DNA from: Isoetes taiwanensis
Lineage: Eukaryota; Streptophyta; Lycopodiopsida; Isoetales; Isoetaceae
Assembly: GCA_021234155.1 (NCBI GenBank)
Contig: JAJEKV010000008.1
Location: 2,823,580 to 2,887,579 of the forward strand
Length of the DNA stretch: 64,000 bases
Direction of reading: 5' to 3'
Within the stretch, counting starts at the first letter, position 1, and each line of letters begins with the position of its first letter. The notes under the pieces are model-generated. The model made no database searches, had not been told where the DNA came from, and was given only the letters and a program-made list of their open reading frames with translations. Of this stretch, positions 40,550 to 54,719 are shown one piece after another. A program made the position numbers and the translations under genes.

Positions 40550-43500
40550 TCAAACGGCCAATGGTGTAAGAAAAAACTCCGAAAGAAATCTACTCATAAG
40601 GATGCCACAGAATGGACATCTTGGTTCTACCTCAGAACATGTCTGGGGTGTCAATATGGCATGCTCAATATCTGACCTCAATGTGAGAGAGAAAAAGCAA
40701 GATGGGGCAAGCTGTGACACTTTCCGCTGGCAGCAGCTACAAACCCAGAGAGGCTGATTCCCACAAACTTGCATTGAGACACCACACCTCTGTAACTTAT
40801 GAACTGCAGTAGATATAAACGGTTCTTTTCCACAGCAATATGCCATTTCAATAGATGTGAATGGTATAGGGCACCGACAGTAGCTACAAAATTCTTGAAC
40901 GGGAATATCACAACTCCTACATTAAGCAAAAAAACAGTCAGAAAGAGAACCCCTTGATGAAGAGGAGCAGGGGGGAATCATACCAATCAGCTTCCACCAG
41001 TTGAGGACACATCTTTGACCTATTTGTTTTGACCCAGTAAGACAAAATATGTAGGAAGCGAAATTTCCCCTCCATATTCCCTCTGTAATTTTTGAAAGCT
41101 AGCAAGAACACGAGTACAAGTCTTTGGCGAAGCTCATGTTCAATCCACCATAATTGCTCCATTCTCCGCTGGTACTCCATGACATTTGGATCGGCCTTGT
41201 CCATTGTCTGGGCTTCATCCAGCATGATCTCAGTTGTTACATTGGGTAACAGAACTCGCCGATACAATACAGTTAGTATTTGAAGCTGACGGCAGCTTAA
41301 ATAGGCGAGGGTATTCCTGATTTCCTGATCCCACTTGATAGGATCATAATTTGGAATAAATTGAACTATGAATGGTTTTAGTATATGCAAGTCTGAAAAT
41401 TTTAGGAAGGCCAAAACACAAAAGACATCCCAGAGAATAAATGCTTGCTCAAGGAACTGAATCTGTTTGAATGCAAGGGCTGTCCGCGATATCCAAATGG
41501 GAGTTATATCATTTAATGGCATCTCAGCTTTTGAATATTGTTGGCCGCCAATCCATATTATTTGGACCATACCCTTTTGTGTCCTACATTCAAACAAGGA
41601 TGTTGCATAAGCATTAAAATTCTCGTGATGACACAAACATCAACTCATACACCTATATGATTGCTTGCCTTGATTGGTACATTGGATCGACGACCCCACT
41701 TGCTATACTCCGGACCTAGGAAAAGATAATAGTGCCATTATAATTTGAAACTGGAGAGAATGTTGCTAATATTTTAAATAAAGAATGACCATCATAGTCG
41801 TAAAGAATGGTGAAAAGTCAAGCATTTATAGGAAAATTCCTTTTCATCCTTTAACTGAAAGTTTAAACCATAGATCTTGCTCATAACGGAAAATTTAGCA
41901 AATGTTACTTAGGCAAGCTTCATACCGTTGACAGAGCTAAGCTTCCAGATGATAAGGCAACACCATAGAAGAACTCTAAGGCCGAAGAAGGCACCTGCAG
42001 AAGATTGATACACCCAATAGTTGACTAGATGATACCAAAGAAATGCAAAGAAACATATAAACTTCCTACATCAATGTTGACTTCACCACCTAGCAACTGC
42101 AAACAATCTGGGTGCTCCAGTGGCCAGAGTGACTTGCCATCAAAGCCCCATCCTTGCAATTTATCATCCTGGAATAATGAGAGTAAGCTCTGGTTCATGC
42201 AGAAAGCAAAATGAATAACGGAGGTTATACAAACCTGTGCACAACTATACAAATATTTCCCTTGAGAAGGTCCATACAAGCCCAGTAACTATTTCCAAAA
42301 GTAGACTATGACCAAGTCAATACAGCAGAATTCATGGGGTTCACTTAAGCAACTTACCACTTGCTTATGTGCCCGTGGCCTGGCAAACCATTAAGAGATA
42401 CCAAGACCATTACCTTCCATACTACTATATTCCTGAAACCTTGCCAATAGCAAGAATGGCACATGCCGTATTTCCAAGTAAGCACATTCAGGCTAAGAGG
42501 AACTTACAGCTATAAAATCTGGATACAGCCTGCCTGTCAGTAATAGTTGATAAGCATCTGAGCTGGACACAAGCAAACAACAAGAAACAACTGATGCACT
42601 ACTTCATAAGCAATGTCCAGGGTAAAGACATTCTGGTTTCAGAAACTTCCATCGGACTGCATGACCACCTGACCATAACTCACACTGTCACAGCTATAAA
42701 CTTTAGATAAAGAGCAACCTGGACCTCCCCAAAATGTCAATATAACTAAACCAAGGAACAAAGGTGGGTGCCGAATAAACTAGTTGGATATCTGTGTCTA
42801 GAATGCCAAACATTACAGGAAAGGCACTATCAAATTATTGCGTTCAAAACATCACCAGAAACTCAACATGACTCTCCGATTTTAATGTAAATACAAGATC
42901 TGGACAAAAAGGCGAAAGACATCGAAGGGAATGGAGTTAGGAAAAGAGATAACAAGCATGCACTTCATCTGGCACTTTTTATGGCAATATTTTCAACTGC
43001 CTCAACTAGCAAGATTTTCAACTTAACATCGATAAATCAGTCGCGTGGCTCACTCCACTGGAGTCTCCTGTTGCAAGTAAAAGCACCTTTCAGATGATCT
43101 ACATACTTCCAGAATGATCAGGCTTTTTTATATCTGACAGCTAATTGCAGACACCAGATTCATGGGCATTCAAAAACCAGAAACTGCAGCAACAGGTGGC
43201 CGAAGGCCCTCAACACAATATGACTGGACCTTGGGACACACCAGAATGCAATTGGCCTGCCTTTGTGCCAGCAACAAGGAAAGCGCATCTGATACCAGAT
43301 TCACCAGTTTGAAGATCATCGGCACATTCTGATAATAATTGAGAACCATAGATGCTAGCATGTGAAAACTGTGATACAAAACAAGGAGGCACTAATAAGT
43401 TGCTGTCGTTTGTGCCAGTACTCATCTTTGAACTTTTCTTCAAAAGCGTTTGCCAGCAGGAGGCTTAAAATCCTTGGAAGCATTTGAATAGTCATGGAAT

Positions 43501-46252
43501 GCCTGCAAATTTGACACAATTAGATTTAAAATACAACTCAAACAGAAAAATGAGCATTAGCCTAGCCTGACAGGAATATCCGTATTACGAAGTAGCAATA
43601 AGCACTCTAAAACCTTGGCGTTACACTTCAGAGACATCAAACATACAAAGTCTGGGTGGTGGATTCTCTCAGTGCTCCTGCAATAAAAAATATACCTGAC
43701 CTTATGATTCAGCACTAAACCATACCTTGAGATAGTCCTCCAGCGCACTTGATCTGTTAGGCTCCTGCTTAGCTTCTTCAACTTAGACATTCCATACAGA
43801 CTTTAAATACATTCCTTGCTAGGGTGGATTGGTTCTTCAATCTTGATACCCTTTCCTGCTGCATTGTTTTAAGCCCGCCCAACCCTTGTCCTGCCAACAG
43901 CAATAGGAGAACTATGATAACATCGAAAAGTCATATAGACAACCAGATGGGCACTTAATACTACATTTCACTGTCTTCTGTCTCAGGACAATTATGAATA
44001 AAAGGACCCAGCAACGTTTTCCTGAGGTTTGGACTTGCTGATTAATTAAGTCTATTTCCCATCTATATACCTCCATAGGCTGAAAACTGAATGGTGTTAT
44101 CGAGCCCAGCGTGAGGGACTGCGATTTCAGCAGTACGGTCTTATTTATGCTAACCTATCAACTCGGGTTTATTATTGAAATGTGACAATCAGAAAAGTCA
44201 ACAAGATCTCAAACCTAGGTCAACCTACTAAGCAGGTACGAATGGATGGACGTATAAGCGAAGTAGAGTCATGTGTCCTTGCAGGAGCTCAAAGGAATAA
44301 ATCTCTGCAGCTCTTACCAGCTAATCTACCTTCACTGATAAAGTGCAGAAGAAATCTGCAGCTTCATTGTGTCTGAGTTGAGCATGAAACGTATGCAACA
44401 AAAATCCGTTATAGCTCTTGCATTGAGCTCTTTTACACACAGCCATGAGATCGAACAAAAAGCAACACGGCCTTAGGAGGCGAAAGACAAAAGAGCACAC
44501 AGGCTCATTTTCAAATGTAGCTATCTTTCAATTGCATCAAAGTTCCACAAAATTATTCTCAGGGTCTACATTATAGCAGAAGCCATGGATCTGCAGGTAT
44601 TACCATATGTGAGCAATTCAGATCTATTTTTGACAAGGTGATAGAAGATTCTCCACAGTCGGACGATAAATTCTGCACAGCATCAAGCCCCAGCTTAGTT
44701 GTTCAAACAGCACTATGTCCACGACATTCCTTCCTGAGAAAATGTAAGCGTGTTATAACACCAACAATAAAAGATACCTACAAAACAGCAAAATGCTTGG
44801 CACCCTAACTGAAACAAATCGCAGCACGACGAGTCATATTCAAGCAAACTGTTTCCAAGTGCAAGGATGAAAAAGGTACGCATATGCTGCATTCGAAATG
44901 GGTTGAACGCCAGTTTGTTATGGAGTCTGCAATCTGAAATTAAAAACATGCACCACTCAAAGAGTATTTATAAAATGGAACATTGCAGTAAAAGCAATTA
45001 AGCTACATAAACAAAAAATCTGAAGTACTCACAGATTTCTCTCTTTCCCCAAAGTCATTTTCAATACAAAAGTCATAAAGAAGCTGAGAAAGATCCAACA
45101 CCTGCATGCTTCATACAAACAAATTTCTGTTTCATTTACAAAAGCTGTCATCATACAGAACGTGCAGAATGTTTTGCCTCAAAAGCAAACTCGACAACAA
45201 AAAGAAGAAAACACTGAGAGGGATGGCTCACCATACAATATGGAGAGAAATTTAATTAATACAATTGAATCTAATGCAATGACACACCTCTACCCACTCT
45301 GGACGAAACTCTTGATGTGGTGAACGATATAACTTCACCCGATAATCTGTCGTACAGACTGCAAGAAGGCATCTGTGGCGTATTTTTTCATTACTAATGC
45401 TTTTAAGGGAACGTGAATAGATACTCTATGAACCTTCCCTTACCCTCCATTTGGTGCCATTCCTCGAGGTGACCAAGCAATAGATCGAACACATATGCGT
45501 ACATCACGTGCCAAGGTGAACGGTAACAAAAGAGGAGACTTGAGGTCTGCAAGTATAATAACAAACTATAAGATCCTTGATTAACCATCTTTGTGTACTG
45601 TAGCCACAACTGGAGTAAGGAAAAACAAATACTACCATCCTTATGTACTGCACCGACGTTAAATGGCGGACTCTGTGATGGCGAGACAAAGCCTCGTGGA
45701 CCTGTGAGGCATGCTGGATTCTGTACAAGACTAAAGGTTTAGCTAAGTTTGACTAATTGCAACACTTCACAGTAACAGGTAGACTAAAAACTAGGACTGG
45801 TACAATGTGGCAGATTTTTATTGATTAACTTATAAAGCCAATGAAATATGGACTTTCTAAGCTACTTTCCAGTCTCAAACAATACTTTGATGCATAAAAA
45901 TGATCAATGCAAAGCCACTAATTAATAAAACATAAGAATGTAACAATGGACGAACCAAAATTGTAACAAGATGCCCAGCTGCAACAGCTAGAAGATTCTC
46001 CTCGGACCATTTGATAGCGTTAGGAAAAACGGGGGAGGAAACGAGGGGGGCTGCTTGGCCGGAGGGTCCAAGGCGTCCAGAAGGTTCGGCTGGAAAAGGA
46101 TGGGGAGTGGGAAGCTGGGCATTGGGTTGGGGAGCAGCAAAAGGCTGCACTGTTTTATTGGAGGAGAACGGGGCAGGCTCGAGGTTGGCCTCCTCAGACA
46201 GAGATCTGTGGAGGTCAGCAGCCATAGCCGCCCACCCCGGTTCGAAACCCAT
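40550..46252 (-). CDS. GTF3C4: TFIIIC subunit, GTF3C4/TFIIIC90-like (WD-repeat plus TFIIIC zinc finger), multi-exon
   Basis: TFIIIC binds the internal promoters of tRNA genes and recruits TFIIIB for RNA polymerase III. Exons read on -: 46252-45956 (FPNAIKWSEENLLAVAAGHL, WD-repeat start), 45720-45636, 45546-45444 (VRSIAWSPRGMAPNGG), 45372-45288 (CLLAVCTTDYRVKLYR), 45101-45033, an uncertain one from 44933, 43890-43726, 43502-43230, 42168-42090, 41994-41926, 41715-41669, 41583-40984 (MVQIIWIGGQQY) and 40916-40550. The last carries the zinc-binding region, with CGVSMQVCG, CSCCQRK and CPFCGILMSRFLSEFFLTPL, ending in TGA. Splice phases agree for the first five and last three exons. One intron has a GC donor (41668). 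In the middle exons one-base shifts are needed near 43790, 43445 and 43245, and exon 42168-42090 does not keep phase. The gene is therefore either recently dead or affected by sequence errors. Resemblance to plant TFIIIC homologs is from memory. Confidence 0.8.
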
Positions 46253-46315
46253 CTCTTTTCCCTGCCTCTGTTATCAATGCCAAAACTAAATGTTTTTTTC
46301 CGGTTCGCTCATGCC

Positions 46316-47240
46316 GGAAAAAGCGTGAGTTTTGGAGCAAAGGCCTGATTTTTAGCACCGGTAGCAGGTTGCCACTTTCCGTCCATTTTATAATTTTTGT
46401 AAGCATGAAACTGACCTCGGAGGTCGAAGATCATTTTCGGAGATGATGCAGAATGGGAAGGATGATGGGCAGAGGCGCTGGGCGTGATAATGAGTTCATG
46501 CACTCCGTGCGATGTATGTGAGCCGAGACTGGTTCTTGCTCCACCTTTTTTTTTTATGCAAACAAGGTGATCTCTAAGTCTGCCGAAGCAGCTATGGCTT
46601 TGCGACTGACAGGCCAAAGGGTTTCCATTTCGCATTACAGTCGACGGCAAAGCAATTATTTGGGTTAATCGGCTGTATAAAACAACAAGGTGTAAATTCT
46701 GGCAGGCCATTTCCGAAACTCTCCTCAATTTGCAATGGCATCCAGCTTTGAAATCTGATGTGTTTGTCTTCTCTATTTTGCAGTTGAGCATAAGAGTCAT
46801 AATCGGTTTGAAGCATAGAAATAGAAATCGATTTGAAGCAAAGTACTGGCTTTTCATTTTCTTGAGGCTAACCTGGCTTTGGGGACACCATGATTGATAG
46901 AAAATTCATGAGCCAGCGCAGAAAACTTGCTGGATTAACCCTATATGCCATGCATGCTCTTAACTAAACCGATACCAGCTTTCTTTTTAAATTATGGTGC
47001 ATCCATGTTTCCTGAATGACCTTTACTTGGTTAAAATCGATATGCCATATATACCATGCTTGTGGTTGCTTTCGTTACCGAAAACGTAAGATGAGGTGCG
47101 GGAGGTTGATAGTTCGGATTAGGCTTTCTGGCGTGCAAATGGTAAAAAAAGGAAGCAAGGCAACCATGGCATGTTCATTTGCATTGTATACTTCGGCTAT
47201 GGCTTCTGAACAAGTCAGAGTTACTCATCAGTCCAGGGTT
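46316..47240. repeat. Upstream flank of the TFIIIC gene, duplicated at 59.6-60.5 kb (copy 1)
   Basis: Collinear with 59617-60490 over about 0.9 kb. Shared blocks include GCGTGA-TTT, AAACTGACCTCGGAG, CACTCCxTxxGATGTATGTG, TATGCAAACAA-GG, CCATGCATGCTCTTAAC, CTGAATGACCTTTACTT and GGTTCGGATTAGGCTTTCTGGC. It starts about 60 bp upstream of the TFIIIC start codon, so it probably includes promoter DNA. Frames within it have no known motif. Confidence 0.8.
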
Positions 47241-50200
47241 GGCCAGTGGGCAGTGGGTAATGCAGCCGTTAGGCTGGATATGCCAGCAATCGTCCCAACT
47301 CTTCAAATCCATTTTCATGTTCAGAGGTTAAAGAAGTTTCAACCAGCTTTCTGCACATCCAGCGGCGTGGTGACCGGATCAGATTGTGGCTAAAACACCT
47401 TCAGATATATGGTGAATGCATAGTTCTGGTTATTCTGGCAAGGCTCCGGCATGGACATTTAGAGCCGTTTTACATACATTACATACATCGGGCTGCATCA
47501 GGTAACATCAGGTATGTAGGCAGGTAACATCAGGTATGTAGGCAGAGGTTTACAAATCTCTTATTTGCTCTGCTAACATTGATGCAAATCGTATATGCAC
47601 TGCAGTGCAGGATAAGGGACACAGTTTGAGTTTGAGTTGCCTGTCGGTATGGTAGAGAGCATGAGCCATTCTTCCCCCTGCTCCCTTCTCTGGATCAGAA
47701 TGAAAATATGAGGTATTGTATGATGAGGATTATTTTAATGGGTATTCTCTGATTAACAGGGTTTGATGTTGTTAGGCAAAGGAGAATGACAAAAGGATCA
47801 GACTTTGGATTGGAAAAAACAATACAATATTGCAATACAGAGCTTGAATCACGAGAGCAGGTAGATCCTTCCTTTTTATTCATTATGCATCTGGTTTTCT
47901 ACTTGACAACCCATAGAATGGTTTCACTTCATTTTCGTTGAGACTCCACCATTTACATTGCAATGGGTCTGCTTAGGACAGAAAAAAATCTGCTCTTTTG
48001 GAGTGTCTTTTCTCTTCTAATGTAGTTCTGGTGTCCTTTCTTTTCAAGACTGCCTCTTCCTTTGCTAATATTGTGTGACATTTGCCAATTATTTGGGGGT
48101 TTCGGCATCTATTTTTATCTCTTGATTGCTCAATGTTACATCTTTCTGGCTGAAATAATCATCTCATGCGCTTTAAACTGCTTCTGTCTCCACCGCTGCC
48201 TTCTATTTTTTGAACTCAGAGCGGTGAAATAGCAGGGAAGCTTTGATTTATGAGGCTTTTTTGAATTCATTGTGCATGGCGAGATCTTAGTAGCTGCTGT
48301 CATCAGTTACTATCTGTAAGCTATTGATACAAATCTAGGTAGACATCCTTTGCAAACAGAAATTCTCTTTGTTGGATGTTCATCTTCTTATAAATGCTTA
48401 TGTTTCTTCTTGCAGATTCTTTGAGCTTTTTCGTTGAAGATTCATGTGTCCTTTGGCTTTGGCTGCAACTATTGAAGCAAGTACAAAGTGTTGATCAGAC
48501 CTGAACATCTTTGAAATGTGCCACTAAGCTGATTGAGATAAGAGGTGCATGTTTGCTCTCTTACATGCTATCGACTTCCATTCCAAACAAGGTGTGGGTT
48601 TAAGGTGGGAAAGGGCCATTAACGCCATTTGGTTTTGCATAAAGTTATGATAGAGGCAACCTGGAAATGATACAATGCTTGCAGTGCTTGCAGCAACGCG
48701 AATCTTACAGCCTGATTGTGCCTAGAACTAAGTGCCCATATCCTTGCAAAGTTCTAATGCAGCAGAAAAGGGTTGCCAATAGGGTTGCCAATGGCGAGTC
48801 TATGCCAGAAGTTGCGTTGTTTGTTTATATGCCACCTTCATGCATACCCTCATAACATTCTAAGGCAAGGAGACTTTCTGCATCGTGATCATGTGTTACA
48901 GATGGCATCAATCCGAGCAGACCCCTATTAGATTCAGCACGTAATTTTTACTCTTGGAGAACCAAATCAGGCCCTGTAAGTATAGAGTGAACAAATGTTC
49001 ACACATCGTTCTGGGCTTTTCATTCGTAGCATACTTTATGTGATCCAAATCAAGCTATTGGTTGTCCAAGTTAACAAATGAATCAAAGGTCCAAATCTAC
49101 CATAATACATATTTAGGCGCATCCCCATTCGGCAGTTACAGGACCCTGATCTTTAATTGCCATCTTAAAGCCTGAAAGGAACCCCTTTTATTGTAAAAAT
49201 TCCCTTTTTGTCTCACTCCCAACATTTGTGTCTGCTCTTTTCGCCATTAATTGCGTCTTTTCCCATTAATTGCGTCTTGTGTTTGCATCTATCCAAATCT
49301 TAGATGGATGCCCACATGTTGGATATACTCCAAACACACTTCTGTCTATCAATAGCTTATGCTGGGTTCACTTGGAGAGATTGTTGTGGGACGGCTGAAA
49401 CCTTGTTGGACTTGGGCTGAGCCAAAAATACTTCAGCCCCGTTATGAGAGTTCAGCCGTCGTGGCTGATCTGATGCCATTTGATTCTACACGCGGGGAAG
49501 TAAAGCGACAATACAGAAAGCTTGGTTTCAGTTTTTGGGTTCTCTTCACATATTTTGTATGGTTATCTCTTGGCCTTTCTCCAATGCCAGCTTAGTTGTC
49601 AATTAATCGTATTGTTTAGCTTAGTTGTCAATTACTCGTATTGTTTATGGTTGCCATTTGTTAGCATAGTTTTCAGACATTAATGTTTGGAGTGTTTGCT
49701 TAAGGTTTGAGTTTTGTAGTTTTAACAATTTTGTGTTGTTTATGCAGGCACATTAAACTTACAAGAACTTAAAGTTGCTCTCCCTGTGGCACTTGAGGGG
49801 CACAATTTTAGAAGTTAAAGGTTGTTATTTTTAAACGGTGACTAACCAACGAAAATACTTTTGAAATCAACCAAACTATAATAACCAAATGGTTAGTGAG
49901 CCCTAACGGACAAATCAATTCTTCATCTACAATTATCCGATGTCTACACATCTAAATCTGCAACTACTTTCCAATGCAACTAAGTAACTATTTCAATAGA
50001 TGCATACAAAACTCTAAGAACATTAATGATAATAAGTTTGCCCAACGTAAGCTGAATAATAATACTATGTTTGCTTTGTAGCCCAATAGTTAAATCACCA
50101 CACACTTAGGGCTACATTTTTGGAACTGGTATGAATTCTTACTCTTAGTGTTCCTTTTCTTCTTTCATTTATCACTGCTCCTGCATATTAATTTAGTAGC

Positions 50201-50800
50201 GAATGGTTTGAACCACCTGCCTCAACATGATACATTCAAAGACATCTCATATTTTGAACTTGATCAATCAAAATAATAATTGATGTGTTCTTCAATTGAT
50301 CAATATAAAGACATGTGCTTATGTGTAGCAATGCTTGGCACATGTTTAATAGACAAAACGCCTTTATAGGAAAAAATATTAGTTCTATTCCAAAATGGTC
50401 GAAAGTCATGTAGACTTAAGAATATTATGCTTTTGGCTAAGTTACGATTGCTTATTATAATATAAGTTCCTTCCATTACCTTCCTGAGACATTGTAGAAT
50501 GTATAGTAGAAATTGTTGTTGTAGCTATATACAAATTCCTCTTGTAGAATAGAATGCAGGAGCATATGCGAGAACATTAGGTACATATGCACCACTTCTA
50601 ATTGTCTTGAATTCTGCATTCCTTTGGTGCCTAAAGAATCACGAGCGCATGTGTTCGGTTGAGCAAATGTTGCTTCAGAACATGAATGACAACCAACAAG
50701 TCCTAAGGCTAGACAATCTTTGGCATGAGTCCTATAAGAGTCTCAAAGTGTACCAACTCTATAGGATTAGTCTTAATTTGAAGGCCATACAAAACAACTA
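47241..50800. other. Intergenic stretch without recognised genes
   Basis: Holds a 22-bp direct repeat at 47501-47544 (GGTAACATCAGGTATGTAGGCA twice) and a 29-bp direct repeat at 49589-49646 with one mismatch. Otherwise it is AT-rich with no coding motif. Confidence 0.55.
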
Positions 50801-52900
50801 GTCATGATTGGCCGCGCATAATTGCAAAAGTCTATATTGTGGAGTTCCAGGAAGAGAGGCGCGCGAGGTAAGAAATATCACGGGAACATCAACAAAGCAC
50901 AACATTAGGCCCTTGCTAATGCCGTCATGTAGAGATGCATAATATTTAGGGGAGTTCCATCACCCAAGACTAAAGTATGCCAGCCAGAGCGAGACAAAGT
51001 TTTGTGTTTTTGCATTTAACCATCATTCAATTAAATTGGGATTATGTCTATTTCCAAAATCGCGCCGTATAAACCTTTTATTGACCATTATATTGAATTA
51101 ACTGACCTTTGGGGTTTCATTTTTCGGGCTAGGAAGATGCATTTATGTTGAAATGCGAGCATTCAAATGTTAAGTCAAATAAACAACATAGCGGAATGTT
51201 GGCAATATAAAAAAGTAAAAGTGCTTATTAATTAAGTACCCATCACGGACGACATGATCCCAAACATTGAAATTGTAATTAACTACGAATAAATAACGAC
51301 AAACAGGATTGCTACAAAGCGAGAGATTTTAAATGAACCAAATCGCGTGGCGCGCTGATTCTCTTGGCATAAATAATGCATTATAATGGAACATAAACTT
51401 AAAAACTAATCCGATTCATCGTCGGCGAGTAGCTGCGGCGAATCTGCTTTGCGAGATCCACATCGATCATGAACAAACCATGCTCTGGAATTCCATATAA
51501 GATGGATTACAACATCAAAGGATAGGATAAAGCGGGCCGGGATTCTGTAGCGACATCAAGCCCGGGTCCTGAAGTTCTATTCTGGCCTCGCGGCTTTTTC
51601 GCGAGGTCCATGATTTGCCATCTTCGCGGGGTAATAGAATGTGCCATAATAACAAGCGAGGAAAAGCTGGAGGCGAAGCGATGGTTGCCAATTTCATGCA
51701 TACCTATTTATACACACCTAAATTGTTATTTAATTTTTATGTGTGCAAGTACTGTAAAACCATACACATAATATAAAAACAATACGTTACGGAACCAATA
51801 ATCTTTGATATAAGAACACAATATATATTGAATGAGGGTTGGTGTAAGAAGTATATTTCATATTCAAAACTTTTTGGAAGTACTTGTTTCTGTATACATA
51901 TATATCAAAAAGTTCCCTTTCTAGAACGATTTTCTCAAGGTCCACTGTCAAATTTCCCACAACTCCGATCAAGTTGCGGGTAGTGTTTGCTCCTCTTATT
52001 TGTTTTCTGACTATTTAGGTGCAAGGAACTAACAAAGCGAAGCGAAGTCATCTTTGTCAAATCTTGAGGATGATAGGATGGCCGGATTCAATAGTACATG
52101 GTGATTGAAGCAACACTTTAGGCGTCATCATCCACCATGATCATACCTTCCTTATCCTCAACACCTAGGGCATCCATCATGTTCTTAAGCATTTCACAAA
52201 TATCTTTTTTACCTTCGGTTCTTTAGGGTTTGTGAATGAAGCACATTCTTTGATCCCGGATGGGCGGCAATCTATTTAGCTCGGTACTACTTTCAAAACA
52301 TCACATAACTTATTTCTATGCTCCATGGTGACCCGGTGCTATGTAAGCAATTTGAAGCCTGGTCAACATCTCCTTAGGATAAGGTAGCGGGTAAACATGT
52401 TTGATGCGATGTATCTCAAATGATTTGGATACCATGACTTTTCAAGCGTTGCTTTAGGTAACGTTCTACATAACACACCATTCAAATCAAAGACCCGATT
52501 ACTTTTGGGGAAGTAGTATCATTTACGTAAGGCGAACAATAACGTGTAAGATGAAAAGTGGAGAAAGCGAAAATCGCGGTATGATTTCATTAATGATGCA
52601 TGTCAACACTCAATTTAAAAATATATGATCTCTAGGTAACTCTAAATGGTATTGCTTGGACACCTACTATGCTATGGTTATGAAATGCATGGATATCAAA
52701 AAAAGGAACCTTTATTCGATACCTTTCTTCTTCTTCATTCCAGTGGTGTCTTCTTCCGTTGCATCAACACTTTGGGTTGCCTCACGTCCGATGAGAAGCA
52801 CCCAGCCATAGTTGGATCTGTACGGTGTGAACTGGCAGTAGTTCATTACTCTTTTCCATAAGCTTGTTTCGTGTTTTTTTGATTTGGAGTCTGCTTCATC
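50801..52900. other. AT-rich stretch with scattered CpG-rich motifs
   Basis: AAATCGCG-type motifs occur at about 51057, 51342 and 52572. A CCTCGCG...CGCGAGG hairpin lies at about 51585-51606. No gene is recognised. Confidence 0.45.
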
Positions 52901-53025
52901 ACATCATTGTGCCATTATCATCGTCTTCATCTTCATCTTGTTCTATATATATTTTCGAGGGGTCCAAGGATGTTCCACGGGCATGTCGATAGGTACTTTG
53001 GTGATCTACAGGTGCTCTTGAGGTT

Positions 53026-54340
53026 TCATCCATGATGTTGTGGCCAACCAATAGCTTTCTCATATTCTCGTTCCGCCAGCAAATCTGCGGTATTTACGTA
53101 TAGAGGTAGAAGCTTTGTTTTTGCTGCTTTGATTGGTCCCCTAGGTGCTTCCTCTAGTACTTTCTCAAGAAGAGGTCCAGAGAATTTTGGCTCGATCGCC
53201 GGAGCGGCTCGGCATTTCCTTGCCCCAACTTCAAAACTTTCTCTGGAGTGTAACCTCCAGCGTGATTCCCGGCAAGTTGTTCCCAATGGACAAAATGCTT
53301 CAATGAGATCTTGGAAAGGTCCATGAGAACGAATTTCTTGTTTAAACTTCCCTTATATGAGATTAGGGCTCATATATGTAGCCCACAAGCTGAGTCGTCC
53401 TCATTTTCTTCCTCTTCCTCTTCTTCCTCCCTAACTCTTCCTGACCTTGACACCCTTCCCACTTGTCCTTCTTGTTCCGAGGTGAAGGCGTTTACATGAT
53501 ATCGTTCATCTAATACGATAACCTTTGCCATGCATAGTTTGTCTCCATCTGGTTTTCCCTTGAGCCTTTCATATTCCTTATCATCCATCATGGCTATCAT
53601 AATTATAAGCACATGAAATTTTACTCATTTGTCTTTGATCATCCCCTGTTTTCATCTATGAGGATCGCTGTGGATGACTTTCACGCATTCTAAGTCATTT
53701 CACGTGATTAGAGCATATGCATAGGACATGTCAGGAGGACATATAGTGACATAATTGTGTAGTTCATCTCCGTCGTGAAACCATTGCATATGTTGAAGAG
53801 CGTATTATAGTCATCAAGCGACCATCGGTGCCTCGGCTATCAAGCCGCGAAGAGTGTGATATCTGTGGGGACACCACCCGCCACGGCAAGGCACACTTGA
53901 AACCGGTGGACGCCAGTAAAAAAAAGTGCATTAGTCTCAGTGCCTTCACCATCGCGACTTTCGTTCAAGTCGGATGCAACTTTAGTCGAATCATGATCTT
54001 TGCAGCGTTCTTCTTCAACCTGTTTGTGACGGTCATGGACCCGAAAATACATACTTCTTTGGGTGCGTCGTTGGAATAGTTACTTTGCATGAGTCTAACT
54101 CCGACAAGCGACCCATCTCTGTAAGCCTTTGTAATTCCTCCTGTGCCTTCTTGAGCACTCTAATATTTTTCAGCTCGTCATGTGCATCTTCAAATGATTC
54201 CATAGCCTTTGTTGCGGGGTTTTCTTGTAAAATTTCCTTTTCGATTAACCTATCCCGAGGCCGAGATCGGCTCTTGATGGGTCCAATCCACCCAAGGCCT
54301 TCCTCTTTTATCTGTTATATGAATATCAAAATTGAAGTGT
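53026..54340 (-). pseudogene. Unidentified - strand coding debris with Glu-rich and coiled-coil stretches
   Basis: Several broken frames read like protein on this strand. About 54340-54050 gives an amphipathic charged stretch (ESFEDAHDELKNIRVLKKAQ and on to QEELQRLTEMGRLSEL) ending in a stop; 53612-53370 has a run of eight Glu followed by NEDD; 53286-53026 is a further short frame. Frame changes and stops separate them. They could be gag-like parts of an LTR element, but no zinc knuckle, protease, RT or integrase motif was recognised. Confidence 0.35.
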
Positions 54341-54719
54341 GTCAGGAGAAATCTTCATATGAATCAGCAACTATGTCTTCTCATGTGGAAGCATCCGAAT
54401 TCATTCTATTTCTCCCATCATCTTGGATCACGAAAACAAATACTATCTTGAGGCATCCTTGAGGCACAGTTAGTTTTCCTCGGAGCATCACCCTTTTTCA
54501 TCTCCTTTTTTCTTTGATACGGTGTTCTTGGTTTTTGTCCTATATTATCGTCTCGACTAAGTGTCCTCTCGGCAGCAGATTCGGTAGCTTTTGGATGTTG
54601 TCTGCAATTGACATTGGCTTCCCATATTCAATCCATGGTTAAGGCATGTAGAAGTTGCTCTATATAGGAGTATAAGGGAGTAACCTTGTTAGCTTCATAA
54701 TCGTGAATTAAATAAATCC

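Noticed and set aside
46236-46250. GGTTCGAA B-box-like sequence near the TFIIIC start
   Set aside because: It lies within and beside the coding start of the TFIIIC gene and has no A box or tRNA fold.
47016-47393. 125-residue + strand frame
   Set aside because: It lies mostly in the duplicated flank. The corresponding copy at 60.3 kb is not open, and no motif is present.
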